DNA of 64,000 nt from Primula veris. Lineage: Eukaryota > Streptophyta > Magnoliopsida > Ericales > Primulaceae. Where the stretch lies: the NCBI GenBank assembly GCA_963682055.1, contig OY821741.1, positions 3,231,501 through 3,295,500 of the forward strand. Direction: 5' to 3'. Positions 34,190 to 45,190 of the stretch are shown here, in pieces. How positions within the stretch are numbered: the stretch's first letter is position 1; each line of letters opens with the position of its first letter. The notes beneath the pieces were generated by a model that saw nothing but the letters and a program-made list of their open reading frames with translations, did no database searches and had not been told where the DNA came from. Both the position numbers and the translations under genes were made by a program.

Positions 34190-36909
34190 ATGGAGGGTTA
34201 CTTTCCGAGAGAAGAGAAGTATAATATTTGTACTGATAAATATGATTTATTTTCTGATGAATTTAAGAAATATGTGGTAGAGAAGTAATATGCGGTCCGC
34301 AGAATATACAAGTCCCGTTGGTATTTTGAACATGTTGATGGTAACACTTCCGGTACTTTAGTTTCATATACTCATGTTTGTTTTACATTCTGTAATTTAA
34401 TTTTTCAGTACTGTTTACTTTCCGTAATTTACTTTCCAGTACTTTCCTTTCTGTAATTTATTTTTTAGTACTGTTTACTTTTATGTTATAAATTACCATT
34501 CTGTAATTTATTTTCCTATAATTTACTTTCCAGTATTGTAATTTCTTTTATCTACAGAACAGTTCGGCAGTTTAGTCTTTATAATATTCTGTCCGGCAGT
34601 TTCAGTTTATTACAAATAAGTCTGGCAGTTTAATAATTATATTAATCATGTCCGAAAGTTTCTGTTATTTACTTTCAGTTGAGTCGGAATCTTGTAATCG
34701 AGTTATATTACTTTCAGTGAAATAAAATTGTTTATTTACTTTCGGCTCTTGTTCTTTTAATTATTGATTTTCTTAATTATTGATTTTCGATACAATAGGA
34801 CATCATCGTGTTCCAGACAAGACAGGTGGATACATCGAAGCTCTAAATTTGTCCTCTTCAAAGGGTATAGTTCAGTTTTGGAAAGCTGAAGAAATAGTCC
34901 CCGCTGTCAATAGTAGTGTTGTTGATGAGAGGTGTTTCCTACTTACTACTAGAAACCAACCTTTTGTCCTCTGTAATGATATCATGAATTCTAGTGGTAC
35001 TGAAGGTCGTTGTCGCTTCCGTATCATGACTCATGATCTAATTGTCAATGGAGATGGAAGAGACGGGGCAGTTAGTCATGTGTTTCGGAATAAGATGATC
35101 GAGCTTACTCCAAACGTTTCATATTACTCTGATGAAGAGTATCCCCAACGGGATATGGCCCTGTCTTGCAATATCAAGTCTTCTCTTGTCGTTCCCTGCC
35201 ATGATTCTTCCGGGAGTTTTGTTGGCGTGATTGAGTTTTTATTCAAACATGAGCCTGGATTCCTTTGGCTGGTTTGTACCTTATTATCCAATATAAAATG
35301 GAGAGACTTTTCATTAAGCTTAAAAATTATATTATTTTTTAACGACTTATATATATTCAATGTTAAAAACATGGAGCGAGTTGGTTTATTTATTATACTC
35401 TCTCTTTATTTTGGTGTTTTTTTACAAATGAAAAACTAACACTTATTTATACTAATCTAGAGAAAATAAAAAGGCTTAAGTAACATTATTTAATCACATG
35501 AACCTTAAGAGTTTATAACTTATAAAACGTAAATGCTTCTAAGAACCCTACAACCAAACAAGAGATTCTCGAGGAAGAGACTTAAAAATAAACATGCAGT
35601 ACCCTACATTTTATAAACTTCTTTCCTTGTTTGAAGTTGGAGGAGATAGTTTTTAGCCAAATTAAGTTGTAAAATTGTAGCACGATTCCTTGTTTGGTTA
35701 TATTGGATATTTTTACAAGTTTCTATTAGGCATGACAGCATGACTACAAATGACTTTAGCTATTTATATAGTTCTACCTATCATTAAACTATCATCTCAT
35801 ATTCTGTACAGATGAACAGCCTACCTCTTTCGAATCCTTGTGTTGGTCTATGTGACCAGGTAAGTGATGTATTTTAAGTACACTGTTCGACTTCATACTG
35901 TTAAATCTGATCCTTTTGTATTTTTCAATTCAGTGGTGCTGAAATTAATTTAAAATATTTGTATTTTCAAGTATGATTCAGAGAAATTTTCTCTCACCAG
36001 AGCTGTGTTCGAGATCAAGGGGGTGATTCAAGATGTATTGAAAAGAGATTATTGTGCTTTTGCCCAGATTTGGATGTTATGCAGAAATTGCAATTCTCTA
36101 TCTGTTTGCACAAGATGTGCTAATGAAAATACTAACTATGTAACAAACTGGACTGATACAAAGCATCCGTTTTTAGATATTGAATATTATTATTGTCTGC
36201 AAGAAGGTGAAGGGGTTGTTGTCAAGGCGGCAAAGTCATCTTCTGATTTGGTGTATTGTGAAGATGTTTCTAAATTCAGCATAACTGAGTATCCGTTAGC
36301 TCACTTTGCCCGTTATTATGAATTCTCTGCTTCTTTTGCAATCTGCCTGAAGTCTAATAAGACTGGAGATCAAGCATATGTTTTAGAGTTTTTTCTAAAC
36401 TCGAGTAATGGTAAAGAAAGGGATTTGAGGGAAGCGGTTGGTCCTACATTCGATGTCATGAGAAAGAACTTCCGAACATTTAAAACAGCTCATGGAGTAG
36501 AACTAGGAGATAGTTTATCTGTCCAAATAATTGGTGTCAACAGAGTGGAACAAGGAGAATCGATGGGAGAAAGTAATGATCCGATGATCGGGGTAGAAAC
36601 ATCTTTCCAAGGTATTTCGACTGCTTCTGCTACCACAATCCAAAGTGAACATCGTGTGACAGTAAAAACTAATTATAAAGGTAGTTTTCTAAAATTTCAG
36701 CTCTCAACTTGTTCGGGGATTGATGAGTTGAATCACCAAGTGTCTCAGGGCTGGGAATTGAAATTGGAACTTATGATCTTGAATATCGAGATGACGAAGA
36801 CGACCTTATCATGTTAGTATGCGATGATGATTTAGATATGTATATTTCTAGCTCGATAGAAGAGGATAATTATACTTTGCTGGTATTTGTCTTGCCTAAA
36901 CCTGAGTGA
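34190..36909 (+). pseudogene. NIN-like protein unit 2, lacks RWP-RK domain; broken
   Basis: Exons: 34190-34340 (with in-frame TAA at 34286-34288), 34799-35271, 35812-35859 and 35972-36909. Exon 2 matches the conserved NLP N-terminal region (QFWKAEEIVPAV, FLLTTRNQPFVLC, SHVFRNKMIELTPNVSYYS, SGSFVGVIEFLF). Exon 4 gives a GAF-like region (CAFAQIWMLC, FSITEYPLAHFARYYEFSA, AYVLEFFLNSS) followed by a PB1 domain (TVKTNYKGSFLKFQLS, IEIGTYDLEYRDDEDDLIM). A canonical NLP has an RWP-RK DNA-binding domain between these two; here a linker of about 50 residues joins them without it. Loss of one base near 36747-36752 shifts the frame in PB1, and the correct frame ends at TGA 36907-36909. An LTR fragment occupies intron 1. 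It is a pseudogene now, but the architecture may reflect an RWP-RK-less paralogue family. Confidence 0.75.
34345..34798 (+). mobile_element. LTR-type remnant in NLP intron 1
   Basis: Dense repetition of CTGTAATTTA, TTTACTTTC and CAGTACTG words, followed by ACAGAACAGTTCGGCAGTTTA and TTTAATTATTGATT, parallels the right third of the copia LTR at 44500-44986 (ACAGAACAGTCCGGCTG, TTTAATTATTG). No TG...CA boundaries can be fixed. It is probably a solo-LTR piece from a related family. Confidence 0.5.
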
Positions 36910-37417
36910 GCATCATTGTTTCACCTAATGTCTTAATTATGTTGGTCATGTGTTTTCTGCTGAAACTTGACACCGATTGTTTATGTTTTCGTGTTCAATT
37001 TTCGTGGTAATGTAAATCTTTACATCACTTCGTGTTACAGAAAGCACATACGGTAAATGTCCTGAAAGAAATGATAATATATAAGTAGAATGGCTCATAT
37101 TAAATAGATCACAAATTGGGCCAGCTCCAATTTAACAATTTCAAAGCATTTTCCAAAGAATAAGGCCCATAACATAAAGAAAAAAACTAAAAGGTTCAAA
37201 AAGGGTTCAAGAGAACTAGTAAACGGTTCAAAAAGTCAACATGTCCTTTTCTTACCTCTATTATTCTATATCCACTCATTTCTGATCCTTTTAAACCCCA
37301 AACACCATTGAAGTTGCTCTTGTGCTGAGCCCTTTGATTTGTTTAAACTCTCTAGTTTTTGAAAATCAGCTCCGAATTTTTTCTTTACAATTTATAAAAT
37401 TTCTTGTTTAAGCAAGG
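36910..37417. other. Spacer upstream of NLP unit 3
   Basis: Holds AAGGGTTCAAGAGAACTAGT followed by AAACGGTTCAAAA at 37200-37232. The same words occur in each unit of the 29-32 kb array, so the two share a dispersed element. The rest would be promoter and leader of unit 3. Confidence 0.5.
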
Positions 37418-37721
37418 ATGATGAATGCATTTTTTAAAGTTAATGGTGATAGTTTTTTTGGAGATCTTAACAATGATCTTGAAGATTTTTTACCTGAATA
37501 TTTGACAATTCCCGAGGCATTTTCTCCAGGTATTGCTGATATTTTGAGTCCCATTGATGAAAATTGGTATAGTCTTTATGATGATAAGTATGAAGATCAT
37601 TTTCCCGAGAGTTTTCGAGAATATGTTAAGAAAAGGAATCTGCAATATCTTGATATTCAGCGAGATGGGCATTTCGTGGGCCGTATTTTCTGGACCTCCG
37701 GTCATGAACAACACGACCAAG
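37418..37721 (+). pseudogene. NIN-like protein unit 3: first exon only
   Basis: The exon runs from ATG (37418) to a GTGATC donor after 37721 and encodes about 101 residues, with EDFLPEYLTIPEAFS, YEDHFPESFREYVKKRN and GHFVGRIFWTSGHEQHDQ. The same pattern, decayed, forms exon 1 of unit 2 (KYDLFSDEFKKYVVEK, RWYFEHVDG), and both end in the same phase at the same place, which supports the gene model. No exon 2 follows; a Helitron and then a sigma-factor fragment lie downstream. NLP-specific function cannot be claimed for this exon alone, and the assignment rests on its unit 2 counterpart. Confidence 0.6.
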
Positions 37722-38267
37722 GTGATCCTAAAATCTCTTCTTCGCCTCCGTGTCTTTATCTTTTTCCCTTTCCTTGAATCAGTGTGATCAATTTTCTTTT
37801 GAATGAATGTATTAGGAAATAACTACAACTGGTGATAGTATTAAATTCTTCAATATCTTCACTTCAAGGCTTAGCCGTTGAGTCCATGTATGATAATATA
37901 TATATCAAGTGGAATATTATCCTTTTTATGTTTTATGTAACAAAACTAAATAAAATGGCTTGGCTCTCAAACTAACCAAATAAGGTTATTACTATATACT
38001 AAACACCTCTGGGATTTGGGTAAATTATTGTCAATGTCTATGAGTTTATTTCAATTAAACAAGTTGATGACTATTTTTGTAATAAATCATTGTTATATTT
38101 ACTACTTTGGATTTTTAGTTATAGAAACGACTATTATAAATAGATAATATTATTGTTTTGGCTCACCCATTGCCTTTACAAAGAGTTATAGATTGTTGGC
38201 ATATTAAATGGTATTGTTGAGTTTTTGATTGTTAAAACTTGTCCAAGTAGGATTTTAAACTCCCACT

Positions 38268-38300
<33 letters not shown>

Positions 38301-38604
38301 CTAGTAAAATTTACCCACGCATTGCGTGTGAGACGCGTAATGACATAAATCTCGTAATATATTTTATTTGTAACATAATATTAAGATTTGTTATCATTTA
38401 TTATAGTTATAGAGGTCAAAACGAATTGTTAATTAATTGATGGTATATCCGTAATTAGGAAAATATAGTGAGGACAAATAGTTAATTAATTAGATTATGT
38501 ATATTGGTAATTATTAAAATAGAACGAGTGTATTTTTGGAAAAATTGAGCAAAATTGGGTAGCCTCAACTTTTCTTGGGTTTGCTTATATTAATAGTATA
38601 ATGA
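38301..38604 (-). mobile_element. Short non-autonomous Helitron
   Basis: Read on the minus strand, it starts TCATTATACTATTAATATAA (38604) and ends TTTACTAG (38301) after a GC-rich hairpin region CACACGCAATGCGTGGG. It is flanked by A on the 5' side and T on the 3' side, the normal A/T target of Helitrons. It is 304 bp with no coding capacity. The same ends appear at 45370-45683 and, decayed, at 47229-47574 and 56280-56300. Confidence 0.8.
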
Positions 38605-40243
38605 TATTATATGATATGATATGATATTAGCTCTATCATTTATTTAAAATCACAATAAACAACTATAAAACGGCTCAGTGGTGAGGAAAACTTTAGAATC
38701 AATTTCAACGGCTTTCCATAATTGAATCAAGCACGAGTGCGGGATTAAGTCTTTATTAGACAAGTTTGTTATGTTTTTTATGATGCTCCCCCAATCTGTA
38801 TGTTGGCTCATAACCTAATGATTATGATTAAGGCACAACAGGAAGAGAAAAGTGGAAAACCTAATGATTAAACCCAAATTTGTGAATCGACCTGAAATTG
38901 CTTCTTTTTTTTTTTAAGAAAATTTTGTATTGTTTTAATTTACTGCAGATTTTCAGTTAGAATCATATTGTCCCCGAAGCTTCGATGAGCCTCTATCTGT
39001 TACTAATCCTTACAATCAATTAAGCCAGTTTTCTAAACTTCATACTAGGTGCTCAGTAATCAGAGTACCATAAAATGAGCAAGCATTAAACTTGTTCACA
39101 TATATGTCTATGTATATAATTGATTCTTATTATTTGGCTGATGAGCTGCAGCTGAAGTACTGTAGTATGCAAACTTAAACTAAAATATGAAGTAGAAAAA
39201 TAAGCTATTTTGAACTTTTTTTCAAGACGAAATTACCGAGTTACTCCTCAGGTGACCTTAATCTAACAATCTATCTATGCCTTCCGATTTGCACGGGAAT
39301 AAAGCTAAGACCTTCATAGATAAGAATGATGTACTTTGATGGAAAAAAGATGGGGAATCAGTGGTTGAGAGCTACATATATATATATATAGTAATATATT
39401 AAAAATATATCTCTTAATTCTTATTCTTCTTTTTTATATCCTATCTTGGCTACCATTTGATGGAAACTTGCTATGGGTTTGAGGTTTAAGTTAAACCTCA
39501 AATTTGGTTCTCCATTAAACTCACATTTCATCACTAAATCTTCCTCTTATTTGCCTTATTTATGTAAGTCATATTCATCTTCTCATTTGCTTATTCAATA
39601 CTGTTTTTTATTCTAGTGTAGTACTAAGCACAACTTGTTTGTTTTAATTTTTTTAGATAAATTGTTGTTTCTTTGGTTGGACAATATTAAAACTTGAATG
39701 ATAAGACTGGATTTCCTATAAGCTACAGCCAAACAAGCCTTTATCTATAGCTCTTTTAGTTTCCCAGGTTATAAGGGCAAAGAAATATCATGGCCGGTAG
39801 TTCATATTTGATATCTAGTAATTAAAATTCGATTCTGAATATAATTGTGTCCAGAGAGTTTTCCTTTATTACCAAACAAATTAGCTTACATTACAATTCC
39901 AATTTAAATTATGCAAAAAAGTAACAAGAACCGTACTCGAGTGATAAGAACTCTGTCTACATCTCGCAAAGGCATAATAAGTGATGTAAATTGGATGTTT
40001 CGTGTAAAGCGTGGTTGAGTATCGCGAACCTATCCGAAACTGACCTTACATTGTGGCTTCTAGCCATGTAAGCATTTCATTATTTATTAAATTAGACTTC
40101 CTCTTGAATTGCTGAAATATTTTGTTATCGAGCGTCTCTCATAGTTGCGAGTAATTTATTTCCAAACAATGCTATATCCAATTTTCTTTTTTCTCTGCTT
40201 TCTGCTCTTGTATCCTTATTTTATCTCAATCTTACTAATGCAG
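38605..40243. other. Mostly non-coding; one possible stray exon
   Basis: A frame of about 35 codons after a CTGCAG acceptor at 38948 (QLESYCPRSFDEPLSVTN) reads like protein but cannot be assigned. At 39166-39215 lies an inverted copy of the array segment TACTTCATATTTTAGTTTAA. A (TA)n tract is at 39374-39390. Nothing else is recognised. Confidence 0.4.
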
Positions 40244-41565
40244 CTAGAGGAAGGGCGAGTTCTTATGACTCGGCCAGGTTATCTTCTTCTTTCGGTAGTT
40301 CCTTGCAAAATGAAAATGTTTCCAACGATCTTCCGAAAGCATATATATGTTCCTCTGCATCACTAATTTTAGAAAATGATTACTCATTAATGGAAGGGTC
40401 ACAGGTTAGCCCCTTTTTCTTTATCAAAGCTTTTTCTCGATTATATTTGTAGCCTAATTAATTATGATCATGATCGTGATCCTTATAATATAGAGTCCAA
40501 ACATTTATGAAACCCAGCCAAGTTCACCAAAGAAAAATCCATCATATTTTGGGTTATTGATGGAAAGTGTCGACAAGTTAGAATCTATTTCTACAGATTC
40601 TGATGTGGCAATATTGGAACGGAGTATTTTGCAGCAACTAGAAAGACTTGGAGCTCTACAGTTGTTCCACATGTGCCTATCGAGAACCCTTAACAACTCT
40701 TCAAAGCTTGAATTATGTGATACCTCAACTCAGAAACTTGTTGTTGTTCAGAAGACTATAGTAAGGTCTATGAAAAAGGAAGCGAGAAATTTGAGACGAG
40801 AGAGAGCAACGATGAAAGCTTCAATGCTTTCAATGCCTGATGAATCGATTGAGAAAAAATGTGATTTCTCTTCCACAAGAAGAAAAACGAACTCTAAAAA
40901 CGGAAGACTGATCATTGCAAAAAATGAGACCGAAATGTCAAAAGGAGTTAAGGTTGTTTGCTTACTCTTTTTCCGATCTGGTTTGGATTTCATTGCTTAA
41001 TAAAGGTCAGATATTTGTCAATTGCGATTTGAAGGGGTAATAAACTTAAGGCTTATGATTAGTTCTGAATCCTATATGCTAAATTGTGGTTCTCGAGCAA
41101 TCTCAACTTGAACTTGTGTAGTCTATTAAGATTTACTGCTAAATACTAATGCATGATTTTCTCAAGCTAAGAAAAAATAGTCGGGTTAATAAAACAAACT
41201 AAACAAAGTACAACTGAAAAGGGGGAATATCTACGTGGTATTATTACTCTCTTTTAAGTTTTAATTCCTTATTCTAGGCTTATCATCTCTAGAGTAATTA
41301 AAAACTTCTGATCCGTTATTTCATAATGCTGCAGATGATTGACGATTTAGAAAATATCAGAATGATCTTAGAACAAGAAACGGGTCGAGTTGCCACCTTT
41401 AGTAGATGGGCAAAAGCTGCCGGGGTAGATGTAAAGGTATTACAACGAAAATTACATTTTGGTTGGTATTGTAGAGACGAGCTATTAAGAAGTACACGTT
41501 CTTTGGTTTTGTTTATTGCAAGAAATTATCGAGGGCCTGGGATTGGGTTCGAAGATATAATTCAG
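40244..41565 (+). pseudogene. Plastid sigma factor (SIG5-like), truncated
   Basis: Three exons (40244-40404, 40494-40952, 41335-41565) splice in frame. The first two hold a serine-rich stretch (YDSARLSSSFGSS) and a basic region (KKEARNLRRERATMKA, ending NETEMSKGVK). The third holds sigma-70 region 1.2 to the start of region 2 ([56 protein letters not shown]). Plant sigma factors direct the plastid-encoded RNA polymerase; the wording of this segment is closest to SIG5 as I remember it. The transit peptide exon is not found upstream. Regions 2.3-4 (promoter -10 and -35 recognition) are absent, cut off about 600 bp before the copia element. The remaining exons are open. It is a non-functional fragment. 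Confidence 0.75.
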
Positions 41566-42164
41566 GTCAGTAAAATCTATGTTCTGATTAACTTCGCATA
41601 TTACCCCTGTAACTTCGATATTTTAAATAAAATCATAAGACATACTTGCCTCCACTTTCTGTTCGACTGCAAATGCAAGAATGTAATGACTTTTCGTGTA
41701 TCTCATTTTCCTTATTGTTTTTATTTTCATAACGTTTAGGAACTAAACTCAACTATTACATAATGACAATTGTAAACATCAGTCTATAATTTTTTTGAAT
41801 TGCTATTCAACTACAGTTTTCTGTCCATTTAAGTACATTTTCGAGTACCCTTATAACTTGCACGTTTTTTTCAATTCCACTAAACAACCATAATTCATGA
41901 GTATCTCGGTAATTTTAATACGGTAATTCAGTGTAACAGAATCAAAAAATCATTATAGTTGGGGTGTTAGATTGATACGGAAAACTTTCCTTACTTTGGT
42001 ATATAAAGCTGGAGCTGCCAAGTAACTTGGTGGACCAGAACACTGGAAAGAGTCTCTTACATCATGTTTTTTCTAGAAAAACTATGCTTGATTAATGATC
42101 ACAACGGGAATAGGGCGCATTAATTTTACAAAAATAGTGGTTTGACAAGGGCGCATTAATTTTA
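41566..42164. other. No gene seen; left junction of copia relic
   Basis: Former sigma-factor intron and unassigned AT-rich sequence. The word GGGCGCATTAATTTTA occurs twice (42114 and 42149), a 35-bp offset direct repeat at the edge of the copia sequence. Confidence 0.45.
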
Positions 42165-42169
42165 AAACA

Positions 42170-43000
42170 TTGGAAGGATATGCCTTGTCCCAAGGTCACT
42201 ATGTTAAACAAGTATTAGACAAGTTTGACAAGGGCAGTAAGGCAATGTCTAAAACTCCAATTGAGTTCAACTGTAACCTGAAAAAGAATTTCGGTAAGAG
42301 TGTGAATGAATTGGAGTTCTCTCGAGTCATAGGCAGTCTCATGTATATAATGAATTGTACTAGACCAGACATAGCAAACTCAGTGAGTAGACTGAGCAGG
42401 TACACCAGCAATCCGAATGAGGAACACTGGAAGGCCATAATGAAACTTCTCAGGTATATGAGGTTTTCAGCCGATTACGGGCTGCACTATACCAGATATC
42501 CAGCGGTACTGGAAGGGTACTCAGATGCCAACTGGATATCAGACTCCAATAGCACGAGGTCCACGAGTGGATATGTGTTTATAATGGGAGGACCTGCTGT
42601 GTCTTGGAGATCCTCCAAACAAACGTGTATTGCAAGGTCAACTATGGAATCAGAGTTCATAGCGTTAGACTTACCAACCGAAGAGACAGACTGGCTGAGA
42701 AGTCTATTGGAAGGAATTCCAATGTGGCCAAAACCTGTTCCCGCAATAAGCATGCATTGTGATAGTCAATCAGCTATTGCGCGGGCTCAGGATCATATGT
42801 ATAATGGAAAGTCTCGACATATACATCGGAGACATAAATCCGTAAGGGAATTGTTATCCAACGGTGTGGTATCCTTAGATTTTGTAAGATCAAAGGAAAA
42901 CATAGCGGATCCATTAACAAAAGGCTTGACTCAAGTAGGAGTCGAGACGTCATCGAACGGAATGGGATTAAAGCCCATTAAATTGGTGGCCCCAACATAG
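42170..43000 (+). CDS. Copia polyprotein C-terminus (RT end and RNase H)
   Basis: About 276 open codons to TAG. The sequence shows the copia signature after the polymerase palm ([37 protein letters not shown]) and then RNase H with likely acidic active-site residues in [20 protein letters not shown] and HCDSQSAIA, ending with ADPLTKGL. The order and wording suit the Tork/TNT1-like branch of Ty1/copia. The reading frame is intact to the stop, which is notable for a truncated element and suggests a fairly recent insertion. It cannot transpose by itself. Confidence 0.85.
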   Translation: MEGYALSQGHYVKQVLDKFDKGSKAMSKTPIEFNCNLKKNFGKSVNELEFSRVIGSLMYIMNCTRPDIANSVSRLSRYTSNPNEEHWKAIMKLLRYMRFSADYGLHYTRYPAVLEGYSDANWISDSNSTRSTSGYVFIMGGPAVSWRSSKQTCIARSTMESEFIALDLPTEETDWLRSLLEGIPMWPKPVPAISMHCDSQSAIARAQDHMYNGKSRHIHRRHKSVRELLSNGVVSLDFVRSKENIADPLTKGLTQVGVETSSNGMGLKPIKLVAPT

Positions 43001-43557
43001 GCAACCCAACCTAAACGGAATATTTCCTGATAGGTTCAAAGGGAAACTGAACTGTGAGGGCAACCGAACAAAGCACTCGGGAACCTGGAGTTCCCAACCC
43101 ATTTCCGCGATGACAGAGTGATAGACCTGTACCATTGTAAGGGTGAGCTTGAGGCTCTTAATGATCCAAGTAACTCGACAGTCGAGTAAAGTGAGTCAGG
43201 ACACTTTCGACTTGGAACACCTATAACGAGTGTGTAAGGCCGGTACCATGTGATGAGCTTGGGCTAATTCACTAGAGCACTCAGTTGAAGTTGCCAAAGC
43301 AGTCCAGGCCAAATATGGACAACAACTAAAGGGCCTAGTACATGGGTAGAGAGGGCACTGTGTGGGTGCCATTCTGGGATACACAAAGCTTAATGGTTCA
43401 AAGCTTTACAGCTACCTAATAGCAGTATTCTGGGTGGTACTCCGCTACGGCAGGTTCAAGGCACGCGCTACCTGACCTTAGGCAGTGAACTTTTGCGGTT
43501 CTCTTGATTTGCATTTAGGACATGGGCTTTCGAGCCAATTGCATTCATGTGGGGGAT

Positions 43558-44986
43558 TGTTGGAAAAATTGTAGGAAAACATGTTTTTAAACATGGTTGT
43601 TTCAAGTGGTCAGGGACCATCTTTGAGTCAATTTTCGATATGACTACTCAGTTTTTCTGAGGCCATACTCAAAGCGTTTGAGTAGCTCGTACGACGAGCT
43701 TCGCAACGGTATATCACATGACCTATTCGGAAGAAGGGTGTGAATGATAATTGGACTCGAAGGTTGGTACTCGAAAGAGAAAATAAAGCCAATGCTGGAA
43801 AATGAGAAAAGAAATGGGATTTAACCCATGAGGGTTATCCCACATTGGAAAAATCATGAGTGATTTTTACAATATATATACTAAGGTATCCCATGTGGAT
43901 ATTAAGTAGTGTGTCCACATACACATGTGTGTATTGTGTACCACACATGCGCGTCGGGCGGGCATGCTCGTCGGGTTTTCAACTCGACGGGAAAAGTGCG
44001 TCTGTTCGGGGAAAAGTGCGCCTGTTCGGGTTTCAGCTGTTCGGGAAAAGTGCGTCTGTTCGGGAAAAGCGCGCCTGTTCGGGAAAAGCGTGCCTGTTCG
44101 GGAAAATCTTCCAGCAAAGGTGTAACTGTTGCAATAAATATGATTTCATTGCAAAGTTAATACTGCAATTTCAAATTTCGAAAACTGACAGTAGTAAAGT
44201 GACTTTAATGGCTGAGATACTCAGCAAGCCTATAAATAGGCAGACCCCCCACATGTCAATAAGATAACATTCTGGAACAAAACACAGCAGCATATATCAT
44301 CTCTCAAAAATCAGCATTACATTTTAGAACCAGAGAGAACCACCCACCAACAGCTCGACCTTGACTCGTCGCCAGTTTCCGGCGAGTCATCCGAGACGTT
44401 GTACCTTGGGATCGAAGCGCCAACGCAACCAGAAACATCAAGGTGGTTGGGCGAATATCGGTTAAGGGCATACTGTTAACAGTAGCCTCGTCTAATTTTA
44501 TTTACATTCTGTCCATTTTAATTTTCGCATTTAAATTCAGTTATTTACTTTCTGTCCTTTCAATTCAGTATTTTTAATTCAGTATTTTAATTTGCTGTAC
44601 TTAGCTGTAGCTTTTTTATTCTGTTTGTACCTTTCTGTAATTTCTTTAAAGTTCTGTTTTTTGCTGTAATTACTATTCTGTAATTTAATTCAGTAATTAG
44701 AATAGTTTCAATTCAGTCCTGTAATTTCAATTTCAAACAGAACAGTCCGGCTGTTAAGTTTATACTTTCCAATCCGGCGGTTTCTATTTATTGCAATTCA
44801 GTACATCAGATTATTAATTAATAATAATCTGATAACGTTTGCTTTAATTACTTTTCAGTACCTACATGTTGTAAACAGTAATTTCTATTCCAATTGGAAA
44901 TTAATAAAGATTACACTGATTTTGTTTAATTATTGTTTAGTCATTTAATTATTGTTAATTGATTATTTCGTACACGGAAACCAACA
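43558..44986 (+). repeat. Copia 3' LTR, 1.43 kb
   Basis: Starts TGTTGGAAAAATTG and ends GGAAACCAACA, so the ends form TGTTGG...CCAACA. It contains a TATAAATAGGC box at 44231 that may serve the element's promoter, the short GC-rich repeat at 43990-44107, and a T/A-rich right third with repeated TTCAGTA and TCTGTAATTT words. Confidence 0.8.
43990..44107. repeat. About 20-bp GC-rich minisatellite inside the LTR
   Basis: Six units of the form GTGCGTCTGTTCGGGAAAA (variants CGCGCCTG, CGTGCCTG; one unit reads TTTCAGCTGTTCGGG) stand out from the AT-rich surroundings. They lie about 120 bp upstream of the TATA-like box, where LTR enhancers are often repeated. An enhancer role is inferred only from position. 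Confidence 0.75.
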
Positions 44987-45160
44987 TTTATCACCTCTCC
45001 TTTTAGAAGGAATGTGCAGACAAGGGTAAAAGTGTTTGGCAAAAATTACTCTTTTCTTAAAAAAATCCACTTATCCCCTTTTGAATGCAAAACTATTTGC
45101 TGCTTTCGCAAAATTTGAGTGTCAGGTGACTTCATTTCCTTTCCTGTTATTCCACAGGAA
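44987..45160. repeat. NLP-locus direct repeat, second copy
   Basis: This is the counterpart of 33853-34020, about 93% alike by eye, and starts at the base after the LTR end. Its similarity ends at CCTGTTATT, where the 33.9-kb copy joins the displaced exon 4 piece. Confidence 0.75.
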
Positions 45161-45190
45161 ATATAAATGTACAGTAAGAGTATATATACA

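Larger units (their letters stand above)
42165..44986 (+). mobile_element. Ty1/copia retrotransposon, 5'-truncated
   Basis: Only the 3' third survives: the end of reverse transcriptase, RNase H, about 560 bp of non-coding 3' internal sequence, a purine-rich ATGTGGGGGAT tract and a complete 3' LTR (43558-44986). Integrase, most of reverse transcriptase, gag, primer site and 5' LTR are missing. It shares its 3' internal part and LTR start with the relic at 18.2-19.4 kb. The right flank is NLP-locus sequence (see the repeat at 33853). Confidence 0.85.

Noticed and set aside
35530..35720. AACCAAACAAG and CCTTGTTTG words in NLP intron 2 resembling the YbeY MITE ends
   Set aside because: Only short matches without full TIRs or consistent spacing.
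43860..44267. Overlapping ORFs in several frames rich in Cys/Gly/Ser
   Set aside because: They arise from the 20-bp GC-rich repeat inside the copia LTR.
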